From contig NZ_JACEZT010000006.1 in NCBI RefSeq assembly GCF_014042345.1, positions 186,001 to 250,000 of the forward strand: a stretch of 64,000 nt of DNA, given 5' to 3'. Every line of letters begins with the position of its first letter. The first letter of the stretch is position 1. The position numbers were made by a program, and so were the translations under genes. This document shows positions 18,601 through 28,474 of the stretch, piece by piece. The notes under the pieces are model-generated. The model searched no databases, was not told the DNA's origin, and saw nothing but the letters and a program-made list of their open reading frames with translations. Source of the stretch: Rugamonas brunnea (GTDB taxonomy: Bacteria > Pseudomonadota > Gammaproteobacteria > Burkholderiales > Burkholderiaceae_D).

Positions 18601-19383
18601 GAGGCCGGCGTCGAACTTGCCGTCCTTGTAGCTGAAATGGTAGGGCAGCTTGGCCGACAGCAGGCCCGCCGTCACGCTGGCGCGCGTGTAGGGCTTGAGG
18701 TAGGCCGCCACGCCGGGCAGGGCCACCTTGTCGAGCACCAGTTCGCCCTTGCCGGCGATGGGGTTGAGGCTGGCGTCGCCGCGCCAGCGCAGCGTGCCGC
18801 CGCCCGTGGCGTCGGCGCTGAAGGTGTAGCTGCCGTTTTCATCGGGCAGGGTGCTCAGGTTGGCCAGCTTGAAATCGATGGGCGTGTATTGATCGGCATA
18901 GCCGGCGTGCTGGTCGCGCAAAACCAGCTTGCCCTGTTCCAGCACGAAGCTGGTGATGGACAGGCGCGGCATGCCGCTGCTTTCCTCGTGCGGGCGGCGG
19001 TTCAGCGTATCCATCAACTGCGCGATGTTGAAGGTGCCATCGGGCCCGATGGCCAGCAGCGCTTGCGGCGCCGTCAGGCGCACTTCGGCCAGCGTCCACG
19101 CGCGGCGGAACAGCGAGCGCCATTCCAGATCCACCGTCAACTGGCCGGCCGAGAACAGCGGCGCGCCGTTGGCCTCGGCCAGCCGGAAGTCCTGCACTTC
19201 CAGCCGCAGCGTGTAGGGATTGAAGCGCACGTCGCCCACGGACATCTGCCGCTCCAGCACAGTCTGTCCGATCTTGGGCACCTGGCTTTTGATGACCTGT
19301 GGCAACAACCAAAACCCTGCGCCCGCATACACGGCCATCACGCCAGCGCTACCCGCTACCCACCGTTTCCAGCGTATTTCCAT
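15613..19383 (-). CDS. DUF748 envelope-biogenesis-type protein
   Basis: 1256 residues: an N-terminal membrane anchor (WVAGSAGVMAVYAGAGFWLLP), then an AsmA/DUF748-type repeat of beta-rich segments starting IGQTVLERQMSVGDVRFNPYTL, and near the C-terminus the DUF748 core LGLPVAGDMNDPQFSYGAVVWKA followed by an OmpA-like stretch (FDPGSDALLPPE, residues about 1045-1110). Four Ala/Pro-rich low-complexity linkers separate the domains (roughly residues 340-410, 535-570, 755-800 and 1125-1170). AsmA-like proteins bridge the periplasm and are linked to lipid transport and outer-membrane integrity. The ATG at 19383 is preferred over an upstream GTG because AAGGA is 9-10 bases away from it. Confidence 0.8.
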   Translation of the reverse strand: MEIRWKRWVAGSAGVMAVYAGAGFWLLPQVIKSQVPKIGQTVLERQMSVGDVRFNPYTLRLEVQDFRLAEANGAPLFSAGQLTVDLEWRSLFRRAWTLAEVRLTAPQALLAIGPDGTFNIAQLMDTLNRRPHEESSGMPRLSITSFVLEQGKLVLRDQHAGYADQYTPIDFKLANLSTLPDENGSYTFSADATGGGTLRWRGDASLNPIAGKGELVLDKVALPGVAAYLKPYTRASVTAGLLSAKLPYHFSYKDGKFDAGLDGAALGLHDLAVAQGAPAATFAALKTFELTGVQADLASRTATVERLNAADGKFSLRRNANGELDLAQLGAPEAPKGAAPAAATAAAGQVAPAAPAAPGATKAAAPAAPAAATVAAAPASNKTASVPPASATANRAPAPAKPSAPPPPWKLQLKQLDFDRLAFDAVDETANPALKVSMDKAQLHLRLQAEQAPAGVKLNLDGATFSLADLTLASGTQTPFKLGELGFTDGSIDLAGHRATFGRLYADGGQLQLAFDAKGQLALLGHLPGSGKAASTASAKAPAAAKPAPTPAAAPEPAASPWQVNAKSVEFNKFTAAYADQSTGIKANVQDFNLKLDDVSNDLKQAVKFQAGLAVREGGKLTAQGSVVPATGAVDTAVEVKQLALAPVQPLLAKFVKLKLAGGTVSARGQLNTKPGPASRTSVRYVGAFDVSGLVLNEDDGDRFASWKTVRTDKLTLSLAPDLLDIPELRIVEPNAKLIIENDRSFNAARLLVEPAKGTSAGTPAAASASAKPGATAATAATTSAKPVVAAANKPAAQASQPFPVHVQRVRLQNAKLDFTDLSLRPQFSAKIYELGGVITGLSSKRDARSQVELDGRVDEFGMARVRGQLNPFAASENTDLNVVFKNVDMVSASPYTMKFAGYKIAQGKISLDLEYKVRQNQLEGNNHIVLDQLTLGERIDSPDALKLPLELALAILKDSDGRIDLGLPVAGDMNDPQFSYGAVVWKAVGNVLTKIVTAPFRALGNLFGISGDKLEAISFDPGSDALLPPERAKLAQVAQILAKRGQLTLSVPGQYSEQADGAALRARAVRREIAKRAGIKLEAGEEPGPLDLGSSPVRSALRSLYGERFGSAELDKEKKAAEAAAAAPVAASVANAANAAKAGDAASAANAANAPAPAAAQKKLAVWQKLGKLIQGEPQVADASAFYRTLQTKLEQRQPLPADALTRLGTQRAGAIVAALTEGGVNPASTRATAPEAVAADVGQPVNLKLGLSAK

Positions 19384-19472
19384 CAAACTCACGTCCTTAT
19401 GTCATCAAATCTTGGCTTACAGACGAGAGTATGCCCCTTTACAGACTGAACCGTAAAGCATGAACAACAGGC

Positions 19473-21320
19473 TCAGCTCTTGCTGCGGGCGATGTAGCGG
19501 TCGATCACGGTCGGCAGTACGGTCAGCGGCACGCCGGCGCTGCTGACGATGGCGTCGTTGAAGCCGGGCAGGTCGAAACGCTCGCCTAGCGCCTCGCGCG
19601 CGCGCTCGCGCTGGCGCAGGATCTCGTTGTGGCCCATCTTGTAACCGCAGGCCTGGCCCGGCGACACGGTGTAGCGGTCCACCTCGCTGGTCATGGCGGC
19701 CTCGCCGCGGCCCGAGTTCTCGACCAGGAAGCGGATCGCTTGCTGGCGCGTCCAGCGCTTGGCGTGCAGGCCCGTGTCCACCACCAGCCGGCAGGCGCGG
19801 AACATCTGGCCTTGCAGGTAGCCGATCTGGCCAAACGGGTCGTTGGCGTACAGGCCGAATTCATCCATCAACTGTTCGGCGTACAGGGCCCAGCCTTCGA
19901 CGAAGGCGTTAAAGCCCATCAGCGAGGCGATCATCGGCAGTTCGGCGTGGTGCTCGGCCAGGTAGGCGCCTTGCCATGCGTGGCCGGGGATGCCTTCGTG
20001 CGCCGTCAGCGTGGTCAGCTCGGACTTGGGCCACAAATGGGTGGACTTGAGGTTGATGTAGTAGATGGCCGGGCGCGAGCCGTCCAGCGCGGCGAAGTTC
20101 ATGTAGCCCAGCGGCGCGCCGGCTTCGATGTCCTGCGGCACCCGCTTGATCACCAGCGGCACCTTCAAGTCCAGGTGCGAGATCTTCGGCATCAGGGCGC
20201 GGGCCGCGTTCACTTTTTCGTTGCAGAAGGCGATCAACTGCTCGCGTCCGGCCGCATCGTCGGCGTAGAAGCGCGACGGGTCTTTGGCCAGCGCCTGGAT
20301 GCGCTGACCCACCGTGCCCTGCGTGATGCCCTGGGCCTTGAGGATGGTGTCAATGCGGGCTTGCAGCATGCGGGTCTGTTCCAGGCCGATGGCGTGGATC
20401 TCGGCCGGGGTGCTGGTGGTCGTGGTGCCCAGTTCGAGGGCCCAGGCGTAGTAGGCCTCGCCGTCCGGCAGGCGGTGCACGCCCGCCACGTCGGTGGCGC
20501 GGGCCGTGGCCTTGGCATAGGCGGCGAACTGGCGATCCAATGCCGGATAGACCTGGGTTTCGACCAGTCTGGCGGCGCGTGCCTGCCAGTCGCCGGCCAG
20601 TCCCAGCGCCTTGGTGCGGGTGGCGATCGAGGTGACCAGTTTCTGGCGCGCGATGGCCGTCTTGCGGTAGGCGCGCAACTGCCCAAGCGCCGTGTGGGCG
20701 ATGAAATTGGGCGGCATCACGCCTTGCGCGGCCTGGGCCTTGATGCGGTCCGTTTCCTGGTCCAGCACGCGGGCCATGCCGGACACGCGGGCCAGGTAGG
20801 CTTCGGCGTCGTCCGCGTTGGTGATGCGGTGCTGGGAATCGAGGAATTCAGGCAGGTGGGTCAGCGCGCCATCCTGCTGGGTGACGGGGAAGGGCGCGGT
20901 GCCGCCGTAAAAGCCGCTGGCCGCACCGCCGAATGGGAAGCGCAGGCCGGCCACGCCTTCGCTGGCCGCGTAGCGTACGCAGTCGAAGCGGATTTGCGCG
21001 TCGTCGCCCAGCTGGTCGCGGGGAATAGTGGCCAGCCGGGTCAGCATGGATTTGACCTGCTCGGCCCAGCGGGCGTCGCCGGCCGGCGAGGCGTCTTCCA
21101 GTTGCGAGCGCAGCGCGGCGCGCGCGCCCGTGTCCAGGCCCAGCGAGGTGGCTGAGGTGGGCGACAGGCGCAGGATCTCGTCGGCGAAGTCGGACAGCAG
21201 GGCGTTCAGGCGGGCATCGGCTGGCGCCTGGGCGTGCGCCAGCGTGGGCAGGGAGGAAACAGCGGCGGCCGACAGGGCGGCGCGCAGCATGTCGCGGCGG
21301 GTGAACAGGGCAGGGGTCAT
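19473..21320 (-). CDS. DUF885 family protein, Tat-exported putative metallopeptidase
   Basis: 615 residues. The N-terminus TRRDMLRAALSAAAV ending LAHAQA is a twin-arginine signal, implying folding before export to the periplasm. The body is a DUF885 alpha-helical protein with HEGIPGH in the C-terminal half, an HExxH-like zinc motif variant typical of this family, followed by the conserved EGWALYAEQL and GQACGYKMG segments. Family members are predicted carboxypeptidase-like metalloenzymes of unknown substrate. It appears to be a single-gene unit. Confidence 0.85.
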   Translation of the reverse strand: MTPALFTRRDMLRAALSAAAVSSLPTLAHAQAPADARLNALLSDFADEILRLSPTSATSLGLDTGARAALRSQLEDASPAGDARWAEQVKSMLTRLATIPRDQLGDDAQIRFDCVRYAASEGVAGLRFPFGGAASGFYGGTAPFPVTQQDGALTHLPEFLDSQHRITNADDAEAYLARVSGMARVLDQETDRIKAQAAQGVMPPNFIAHTALGQLRAYRKTAIARQKLVTSIATRTKALGLAGDWQARAARLVETQVYPALDRQFAAYAKATARATDVAGVHRLPDGEAYYAWALELGTTTTSTPAEIHAIGLEQTRMLQARIDTILKAQGITQGTVGQRIQALAKDPSRFYADDAAGREQLIAFCNEKVNAARALMPKISHLDLKVPLVIKRVPQDIEAGAPLGYMNFAALDGSRPAIYYINLKSTHLWPKSELTTLTAHEGIPGHAWQGAYLAEHHAELPMIASLMGFNAFVEGWALYAEQLMDEFGLYANDPFGQIGYLQGQMFRACRLVVDTGLHAKRWTRQQAIRFLVENSGRGEAAMTSEVDRYTVSPGQACGYKMGHNEILRQRERAREALGERFDLPGFNDAIVSSAGVPLTVLPTVIDRYIARSKS

Positions 21321-21502
21321 GGGGGCCTTTTGATTGTTGGGGAGAAAGAATCAAAGCGCCGCAGACCTTAGCGCGAGTGGCGCGCGGGTGTCAATCGTTT
21401 ATGCGAATTTTGCGTTTTTGATAATTTCAAGCGGTCGCCCGCCCGCGCGCGTGGGGGCCACACGGCCGGGCGATAGGGGAGGATGGGCGCAGCCCGGTCG
21501 TC

Positions 21503-22177
21503 TCAATTGCAGGTGGCCGGTCCCAGATGGCCGGCGAACCACGCCGTGGCCAACCGCGCCACTTCTTCCAGCGTGCCCGGCTCTTCGAACAGGTGGGTGG
21601 CGTGCGGCACGATGGACAGCGATTTCTCGCAATGGAGCTGGGCGTAGGCGGCGCGGTTCAGGTCCAGCACCACGTCGTCGGCGCCGCCGACGATGAGCAG
21701 GGTGGGCGAGGCCACGCGCTGCAAGGCGTCCGTGCCAGCCATGTCCGGCCGTCCACCGCGCGAGACGACTGCGCCCACGGCGCCGTTGCGGGCGCCAGCG
21801 GCCACCCGCAGCGCCGCGGCCGCGCCGGTGCTGGCGCCAAACAGGCCAAGCGGCAGCGGCGCGGTGGACGGATGGCGGCGCAGCCAGGCGGCGGCCGTGG
21901 CCAGCCGGTCCGTCAGCAGGGCGATGTCGAAGCGGGCGTTGGTGTCCTGGTCTTCCTCGGGAGTGAGCAAGTCGATCAGCAGGCTGGCCATGCCGGCCCG
22001 CCGCAACTCGGTGGCCACGTAACCGTTGCGGGGGCTGAAACGGCTGCTGCCGCTGCCATGGGCGAACAGCACCACCGCGAATGGCTCGGCGGGGAGTTCC
22101 AGCATGCCTTCCATGTGGACCGCAGCGGGACCGGAACCGGCCGGGATACGTACCAGTTCATGGCGTGGGGTGGGCAT
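21503..22177 (-). CDS. Alpha/beta hydrolase, dienelactone-hydrolase-like
   Basis: 224 residues with an alpha/beta-hydrolase fold. The nucleophile elbow GASTG contains the serine, an aspartate lies in GGADDVVLDLN and the histidine in PHATHLFEE, giving a complete catalytic triad. VVLFAHGSGSSRFSPRN is the oxyanion-hole strand seen in the dienelactone hydrolase group. The start overlaps the end of the upstream phosphoribosyltransferase gene by 20 bases, so translation is coupled. In other bacteria these two families occur as neighbours or fused, which suggests a shared but undefined function. Confidence 0.85.
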   Translation of the reverse strand: MPTPRHELVRIPAGSGPAAVHMEGMLELPAEPFAVVLFAHGSGSSRFSPRNGYVATELRRAGMASLLIDLLTPEEDQDTNARFDIALLTDRLATAAAWLRRHPSTAPLPLGLFGASTGAAAALRVAAGARNGAVGAVVSRGGRPDMAGTDALQRVASPTLLIVGGADDVVLDLNRAAYAQLHCEKSLSIVPHATHLFEEPGTLEEVARLATAWFAGHLGPATCN

Positions 22178-22865
22178 GGCCGTCTCCCTGGCTTAGGCGC
22201 GCATCGGCGCGGCGGGCGGCGTCGGCCCGCTGCAGCAGGGCTATCACTTCCGCATCACTGGTCTGTTCGAAATCGTCGTACCAGATGCCGATGGCGAAAA
22301 ATGGCTCGGGCACGGTGAGGCACACCAGCTGGTCCACCTGCGGGCGCAGCGTGTGCACCGCCTCCGCCGACGCCACCGGCACGGCCACCACCACCCTTGC
22401 CAGGCCGGCGTGGTAGAGCGCCTTCACGGCCGCTTCCATCGTGGCGCCGGTGGCGATGCCGTCATCGACCAGGATGGCGACCCGTCCTTCCAGCGCCACG
22501 GGCGGACGGCCGCCGTGGAACAATTCGTCGCGCTGCGCCACTTCGGCCATTTTGCGGGCCGCCAGTGCTTCCACGTAGTCGGGCGAAACGCCCAGTTCCG
22601 CCACCATGTCGTGGTGGATCACCCGGATGCCGCCGCTGGCGACGGCGCCGATGGCCAGTTCCTCCTGGCCCGGCGCGCCCAGCTTGCGCACCACCAGCAC
22701 GTCCAGGTCGACATCCAGTTCGCGGGCGACGGCATAGCCCACCGGCACGCCGCCGCGCGGCAGGGCCAGTACCACCACGTCGGCCCGCCCGGCGTAAGCG
22801 TCGAGCGCGTGGGCCAGTAACTTACCCGCGTGCACGCGGTCCTTGAATCTGCTTACCTTGCTCAT
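22158..22865 (-). CDS. Phosphoribosyltransferase-domain protein
   Basis: 235 residues of the type I phosphoribosyltransferase fold (COG1926-like). The PRPP-binding loop VAILVDDGIATGATMEAA is intact, and LALPRGGVPVGYAVA and VRKLGAPGQEELAIGAVASGG are typical of this group. Its nucleobase or other acceptor is unknown. The ATG at 22865 follows GGGGGAGGCGG; a longer upstream reading frame lacks support. It diverges from the acetate-CoA ligase-like gene, with FNR-like boxes in the 262-base gap. Confidence 0.85.
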   Translation of the reverse strand: MSKVSRFKDRVHAGKLLAHALDAYAGRADVVVLALPRGGVPVGYAVARELDVDLDVLVVRKLGAPGQEELAIGAVASGGIRVIHHDMVAELGVSPDYVEALAARKMAEVAQRDELFHGGRPPVALEGRVAILVDDGIATGATMEAAVKALYHAGLARVVVAVPVASAEAVHTLRPQVDQLVCLTVPEPFFAIGIWYDDFEQTSDAEVIALLQRADAARRADARLSQGDGHAHPTP

Positions 22866-22910
22866 GTCCGCCTCCCCCTGTTCGCCCATGTGCTGTCGGC
22901 TTATATGACC

Positions 22911-22962
22911 AATGTAGTCCGAATTTTGCGCCACGTCAGGAAAGCACGCTGATTCGTGTCAA
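22911..22962 (-). promoter_or_regulatory. Candidate FNR-like box and -10 for the phosphoribosyltransferase gene
   Basis: On the minus strand TTGACACGAATCAG (22962-22949) matches eight of ten conserved FNR/ANR positions. It is followed after exactly 32 bases by TACATT (22916-22911), 45 bases before the start codon. The box-to-hexamer spacing and the TACATTGG octamer are the same as on the opposite strand for the divergent operon. Confidence 0.4.
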
Positions 22963-23032
22963 CCGGGGCGAATTTTGTACCGATTTCGCGCCTGAATGCT
23001 GTTGGCCGGCAGTGCCGCAATTCGGCCGCCAA

Positions 23033-23046
23033 TTGATGTAGATCAA
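23033..23046 (+). promoter_or_regulatory. Perfect FNR/ANR box
   Basis: TTGATGTAGATCAA matches the FNR/ANR consensus TTGATNNNNATCAA at all ten defined positions. Its centre is 88 bases before the GTG start of the acetate-CoA ligase-like gene. A TACATT hexamer begins 32 bases further downstream (23079-23084), which would place the box near -51.5, ten bases upstream of the classical class II position. Oxygen-responsive control of the operon is inferred. Confidence 0.8.
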
Positions 23047-23127
23047 AACCGGCCGGTGACAGGGGAAATGAAGAACCCTACATTGGAACGGTAGCGCTGA
23101 TGGAACGAACCCGATTGGGGGGCTGCT

Positions 23128-24890
<1,763 letters not shown>

Positions 24891-24894
<4 letters not shown>

Positions 24895-25871
24895 GTGCCA
24901 AACCCGCCACCAAGCAGCGGCTTGCGCTGCTGGCCGACATGCTGCGCATCCGCCGTATGGAGGAAACGTCGGCCCAGTTGTACGGCGAGGGGAAGATACG
25001 CGGTTTCCTGCACCTGTACGTGGGCGAGGAAGCGGTGGCCGTGGGCGTACTGCACGCCCTGGCCGCCGAAGACCGGGTGGTGGCCACCTACCGCGAGCAC
25101 GCACACGCGCTGGTGCGCGGGGTGGCGATGGATGCCATCATGGCCGAGATGTTCGGCAAGGCGGCCGGTTGTTCGCGTGGCCGGGGCGGTTCCATGCACC
25201 TGTTCGACCAGGCGCATGGATTCTATGGCGGCAATGCCATCGTCGGCGGCGGGCTGGCGCTGGCGGCCGGACTGGGGCTGGCGGATCATATGCGCAAGGA
25301 GAAGCGCGTCAACGCCTGCTTCTTCGGTGAAGGCGCGATGGCCGAAGGCGCGTTCCACGAGTCGCTCAATCTGGCCGCGTTGTGGAAGCTGCCCGTGCTG
25401 TTCATCTGCGAGAACAACCTGTACGCGATGGGCACGGCGCTGGAACGCTCCGAATCGCAGGTGGACCTGTGCGCCAAGGCAGCCAGTTACGCAGTGCCGA
25501 CGGCCAGTGTGGACGGCATGGACGTGGAAGCCGTGCTGGCCGCCGCCCGCGCGGCCGCGCATCATGTGCGCGAAGGGCATGGCCCGTTCTTCCTCGAATG
25601 CCGCACCTACCGCTTTCGTGCCCACTCCATGTTCGACCCGGAACTGTACCGCGACAAGGCCGAGGTGGAGCAATGGAAGCAGCGCGGCCCGATCCACAGC
25701 TATTCCTCCCGCCTCAAGGAGCAGGGCGTGTTGACGGAAGCGGACTTCCTGGCGCTGGACGCGAAGGCTGAAAGTGAAGTGCGGGCCGCCGTTGCATACG
25801 CTGAAGCGGCGCCGTGGGAAAGCGTGGACACGCTGCTCGACGGCGTATCCGCACCGGAGGGCCAGCCGTGA
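24891..25871 (+). CDS. 2-oxoacid dehydrogenase E1 component, alpha subunit
   Basis: 326 residues. The thiamine-diphosphate motif runs [17 protein letters not shown] to ENNLYAMGT, and [15 protein letters not shown] matches the substrate loop of pyruvate and acetoin dehydrogenase E1 alpha (PdhA/AcoA). The N-terminus MLRIRRMEE and [15 protein letters not shown] are also typical. With E1 beta it should decarboxylate a 2-oxoacid or acetoin and transfer the acyl group to the lipoyl-E2. It overlaps both neighbours by four bases. Pyruvate is the likeliest substrate, by resemblance only. Confidence 0.9.
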
Positions 25872-26851
25872 AGATCAGCTACCGCGAAGCCATGCGCGAG
25901 GCGATCCGGGAAGCCATGTTGGCCGATCCGCGCGTGTTCCTGATGGGCGAGGACGTGGGCCGCTACGGTGGCTCGTATGCCGTGTCCAAGGGATTGCTCG
26001 ATCAGTTCGGGCCGGAACGGGTCCGCGATACGCCGCTGTCCGAACTCGGTTTCGTGGGCGCGGGCATCGGTGCTGCCCTGGGCGGTATGCTGCCCATCGT
26101 CGAGATCATGACCGTCAATTTCAGCCTGCTGGCGCTGGACCAGATCGTCAACACGGCCGCCGCCATGCGTCACATGTCCGGTGGCCAGTTCCATGTGCCG
26201 CTGGTGATCCGCATGGCCACGGGGGCGGGCCGTCAGCTCGCGGCACAGCACTCGCACAGCCTGGAATGCTGGTACGCGCACGTGCCCGGCCTGACTGTGC
26301 TGGCCCCGGCCACGGTGGCCGACGCGCGCGCCATGCTGGCGCCGGCGCTGGCCGATCCCGACCCTGTTGTCATCTTCGAGCACGCGCAGTTGTACAACAT
26401 GGAGGAGGAAGTGGGCGGCGTCGCGTGGCCGCCTGCGTGCGATCTGCGTCATGCCGCCGTGCGCCGTCCCGGCACGCAATTGACGCTGATCGCGTATGGC
26501 GGCTGTCTGCCCAAGGCCATGCAGGCGGCGCAGCAACTGGCCGCGCAGGGCGTGGACGCGGAAGTACTGGACTTGCGCGTGCTGCGCCCGCTCGATACGG
26601 ACACGATCATGGCATCCGTGCGCAAGACGCACCGGGTGCTGGTGGTGGACGAGGGCTGGAAGAGCGGCAGCCTGGCGGGCGAGATCATGGCGCGCGTGGT
26701 GGAAGGAGCGTTCTATGAGCTCGACGCGCCACCTGCACGCGTTTGCAGCGCGGAGGTGCCCATCCCTTATGCGGCCCACATGGAGCAGGCGGCCTTGCCG
26801 CAAGTTGACGCCATTGTCGATGCTGCGCGACGCATGCTGGGGGCCGTATGA
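25868..26851 (+). CDS. 2-oxoacid dehydrogenase E1 component, beta subunit
   Basis: 327 residues with a GTG start overlapping the E1 alpha stop (GTGA). Hallmarks are [13 protein letters not shown] at the N-terminus, [10 protein letters not shown], the TPP-activating glutamate region [14 protein letters not shown], and the C-terminal transketolase half with [13 protein letters not shown] and [15 protein letters not shown]. It forms the alpha2beta2 E1 with the preceding gene. The ATGA overlap to E2 keeps subunits in step. Confidence 0.92.
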   Translation: MKISYREAMREAIREAMLADPRVFLMGEDVGRYGGSYAVSKGLLDQFGPERVRDTPLSELGFVGAGIGAALGGMLPIVEIMTVNFSLLALDQIVNTAAAMRHMSGGQFHVPLVIRMATGAGRQLAAQHSHSLECWYAHVPGLTVLAPATVADARAMLAPALADPDPVVIFEHAQLYNMEEEVGGVAWPPACDLRHAAVRRPGTQLTLIAYGGCLPKAMQAAQQLAAQGVDAEVLDLRVLRPLDTDTIMASVRKTHRVLVVDEGWKSGSLAGEIMARVVEGAFYELDAPPARVCSAEVPIPYAAHMEQAALPQVDAIVDAARRMLGAV

Positions 26852-28107
26852 TCGAATTCAAACTGCCGTCGCTGGGCTCGGACATGGATGAGGGCAAGCT
26901 GCTGGCCTGGCATATCCAGCCCGGCGACACCGTCAAGCGCGGGCAGGTGGTGGCCGTGGTCGATACCTCCAAGGCTGCCGTGGACGTGGAAATCTGGCAG
27001 GATGGGACGGTGGCCGAATTGCTGGTGCAGCCCGGCGAGACGGTCCCGGTGGGCACGGTGTTGGCCACGGTGCTGGAGGAGGGGGAGGATGCCGGCGCGA
27101 TGGCGCTCCGCAGCGGAGCGGGTGCAGTGCCCATGCCGTCCGCCTCAGCCCCAAACCCGGCCCCATCCCCAGCCACGACCCCAGACACGGCCCGTCCTGG
27201 GCGCGCTGCCGGTGCGGCCTCCGCTGTCGCCACAACTGTCATTGCGCCTGCTACTGCATCTGGGGCCGAACGGGCGCGCCGCCGCATATCGCCCGCCGCC
27301 CGCAAGAAGGCAGGCGAATGCGGCATCAATGTCGATACGCTTACCGGCACGGGCGCGGACGGCGCCATCACCTTGCAGGACGTGGAGGCCGCAGCGCAGG
27401 CGGCTAAGGCTGCGCAGGCTGTCCAGGCCCCGCCAGCTGACCGGCACGCCGAGATGCGCAAAGCGATTGCCGCCGCCATGAGCCGCAGCAAGCGCGAGAT
27501 TCCGCACTATTACCTGAGCGAGCCGGTGCCCATGCGCGCCGCGTTGGACTGGCTGGCCGCGACGAATCCCGAGCGCCCAATCACCGAGCGATTGCTGCTG
27601 GCCGTGCTGCAATTGAAGGCCGTCGCGCTGGCGCTGCACAGCTTCCCGGACATGAATGGCTACTACCGGGACGGCGCATTCCAGCCCGTCGCGGCGGCCC
27701 ATGTGGGCGTCGCCATCGCGCTGCGCCAGGGGGGCCTGGTCGCGCCGGCCCTGCTCGACGCGGCGAACAAACCGCTCGATCAGTTGATGCGCGAACTGTC
27801 CGACCTGGTGCGCCGCGCCCGGGCCGGATCGCTGCGCAGTTCCGAAATGGGCGATGCCACCATCACCGTCACCAATCTGGGCGAACAGGGCGTGGAGATG
27901 GTGTCGGGCGTGATTTACCCGCCGCAGGTGGCGCTGGTCGGCTTTGGCCGGCTCACGGACCGGCCGTGGGTGCGCGACGGTGGCCTGTGCGTGATGCCGG
28001 CGGTAACGGCCAGCCTGGCAGCCGACCACCGCGTCACCGATGGTCACCGGGGCGCACTGTTCCTGGCCGCGATCCGCGACCTGCTGCAAAACCCGGCCGC
28101 GCTTTAA
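26848..28107 (+). CDS. 2-oxoacid dehydrogenase E2 component (dihydrolipoamide acyltransferase)
   Basis: 419 residues in the standard order: one lipoyl domain (residues 1-78, lipoylated Lys42 in DTSKAAVDV), an Ala/Pro-rich linker, a peripheral-subunit-binding domain (about 145-180, [16 protein letters not shown]) and a CoA acyltransferase domain ending with the catalytic ADHRVTDG (His394, Asp398). It transfers the acyl group from lipoyl to CoA, or possibly to the ACP encoded next. No E3 (lipoamide dehydrogenase) gene is in the operon, so that subunit must be shared. Confidence 0.92.
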   Translation: MIEFKLPSLGSDMDEGKLLAWHIQPGDTVKRGQVVAVVDTSKAAVDVEIWQDGTVAELLVQPGETVPVGTVLATVLEEGEDAGAMALRSGAGAVPMPSASAPNPAPSPATTPDTARPGRAAGAASAVATTVIAPATASGAERARRRISPAARKKAGECGINVDTLTGTGADGAITLQDVEAAAQAAKAAQAVQAPPADRHAEMRKAIAAAMSRSKREIPHYYLSEPVPMRAALDWLAATNPERPITERLLLAVLQLKAVALALHSFPDMNGYYRDGAFQPVAAAHVGVAIALRQGGLVAPALLDAANKPLDQLMRELSDLVRRARAGSLRSSEMGDATITVTNLGEQGVEMVSGVIYPPQVALVGFGRLTDRPWVRDGGLCVMPAVTASLAADHRVTDGHRGALFLAAIRDLLQNPAAL

Positions 28108-28120
28108 AACGGAGGTATCC

Positions 28121-28366
28121 ATGGAACGCGAACAACTGATGGCCGCCGTGATCGCGACGCTGCAAACCATCGCACCCGAGGTCAGCGCGGCCGACCTGGC
28201 GCCGGACGAAGCGCTGCGCGCCCAGGTGGATCTCGATTCGATGGACTGGCTGAACTTCTTGATTGGCCTGCATGACACCTTGAAAGTCGATATCCCCGAG
28301 GCCGACTACGGCCGCCTGCGCACCTTGAATGAGTTGGCCGATTATCTTGCCGCGCGGCTACCTTGA
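28121..28366 (+). CDS. Acyl carrier protein
   Basis: 81 residues, the normal ACP size, with the phosphopantetheine site VDLDSMDWLNF (Ser40) and four short helices. GGAGGTATCC precedes the ATG, 13 bases after the E2 stop, so it belongs to the operon. It is not next to fatty-acid synthesis genes and differs from the housekeeping DSLD motif. Its position suggests that it accepts or donates an acyl group for the neighbouring ligase or E2; that is inference. Confidence 0.85.
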   Translation: MEREQLMAAVIATLQTIAPEVSAADLAPDEALRAQVDLDSMDWLNFLIGLHDTLKVDIPEADYGRLRTLNELADYLAARLP

Positions 28367-28409
28367 CGCGGCTTGCAGGGCAATAGTCCAGCCCGCACCG
28401 TAGAATATA

Positions 28410-28440
28410 TTGTCAATTTCTTCAGGTTTTTCCCTATAAT
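28410..28440 (+). promoter_or_regulatory. Candidate promoter of the RND efflux operon
   Basis: TTGTCA (28410-28415) and a perfect TATAAT (28435-28440) separated by 19 bases, 35 bases before the GTG start, in a short AT-rich patch after the ACP gene. It would make the efflux genes independent of the FNR-controlled operon. Confidence 0.5.
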
Positions 28441-28474
28441 CGACCCTGCATTCAGTTATCGCGGGGGGCTTTGC

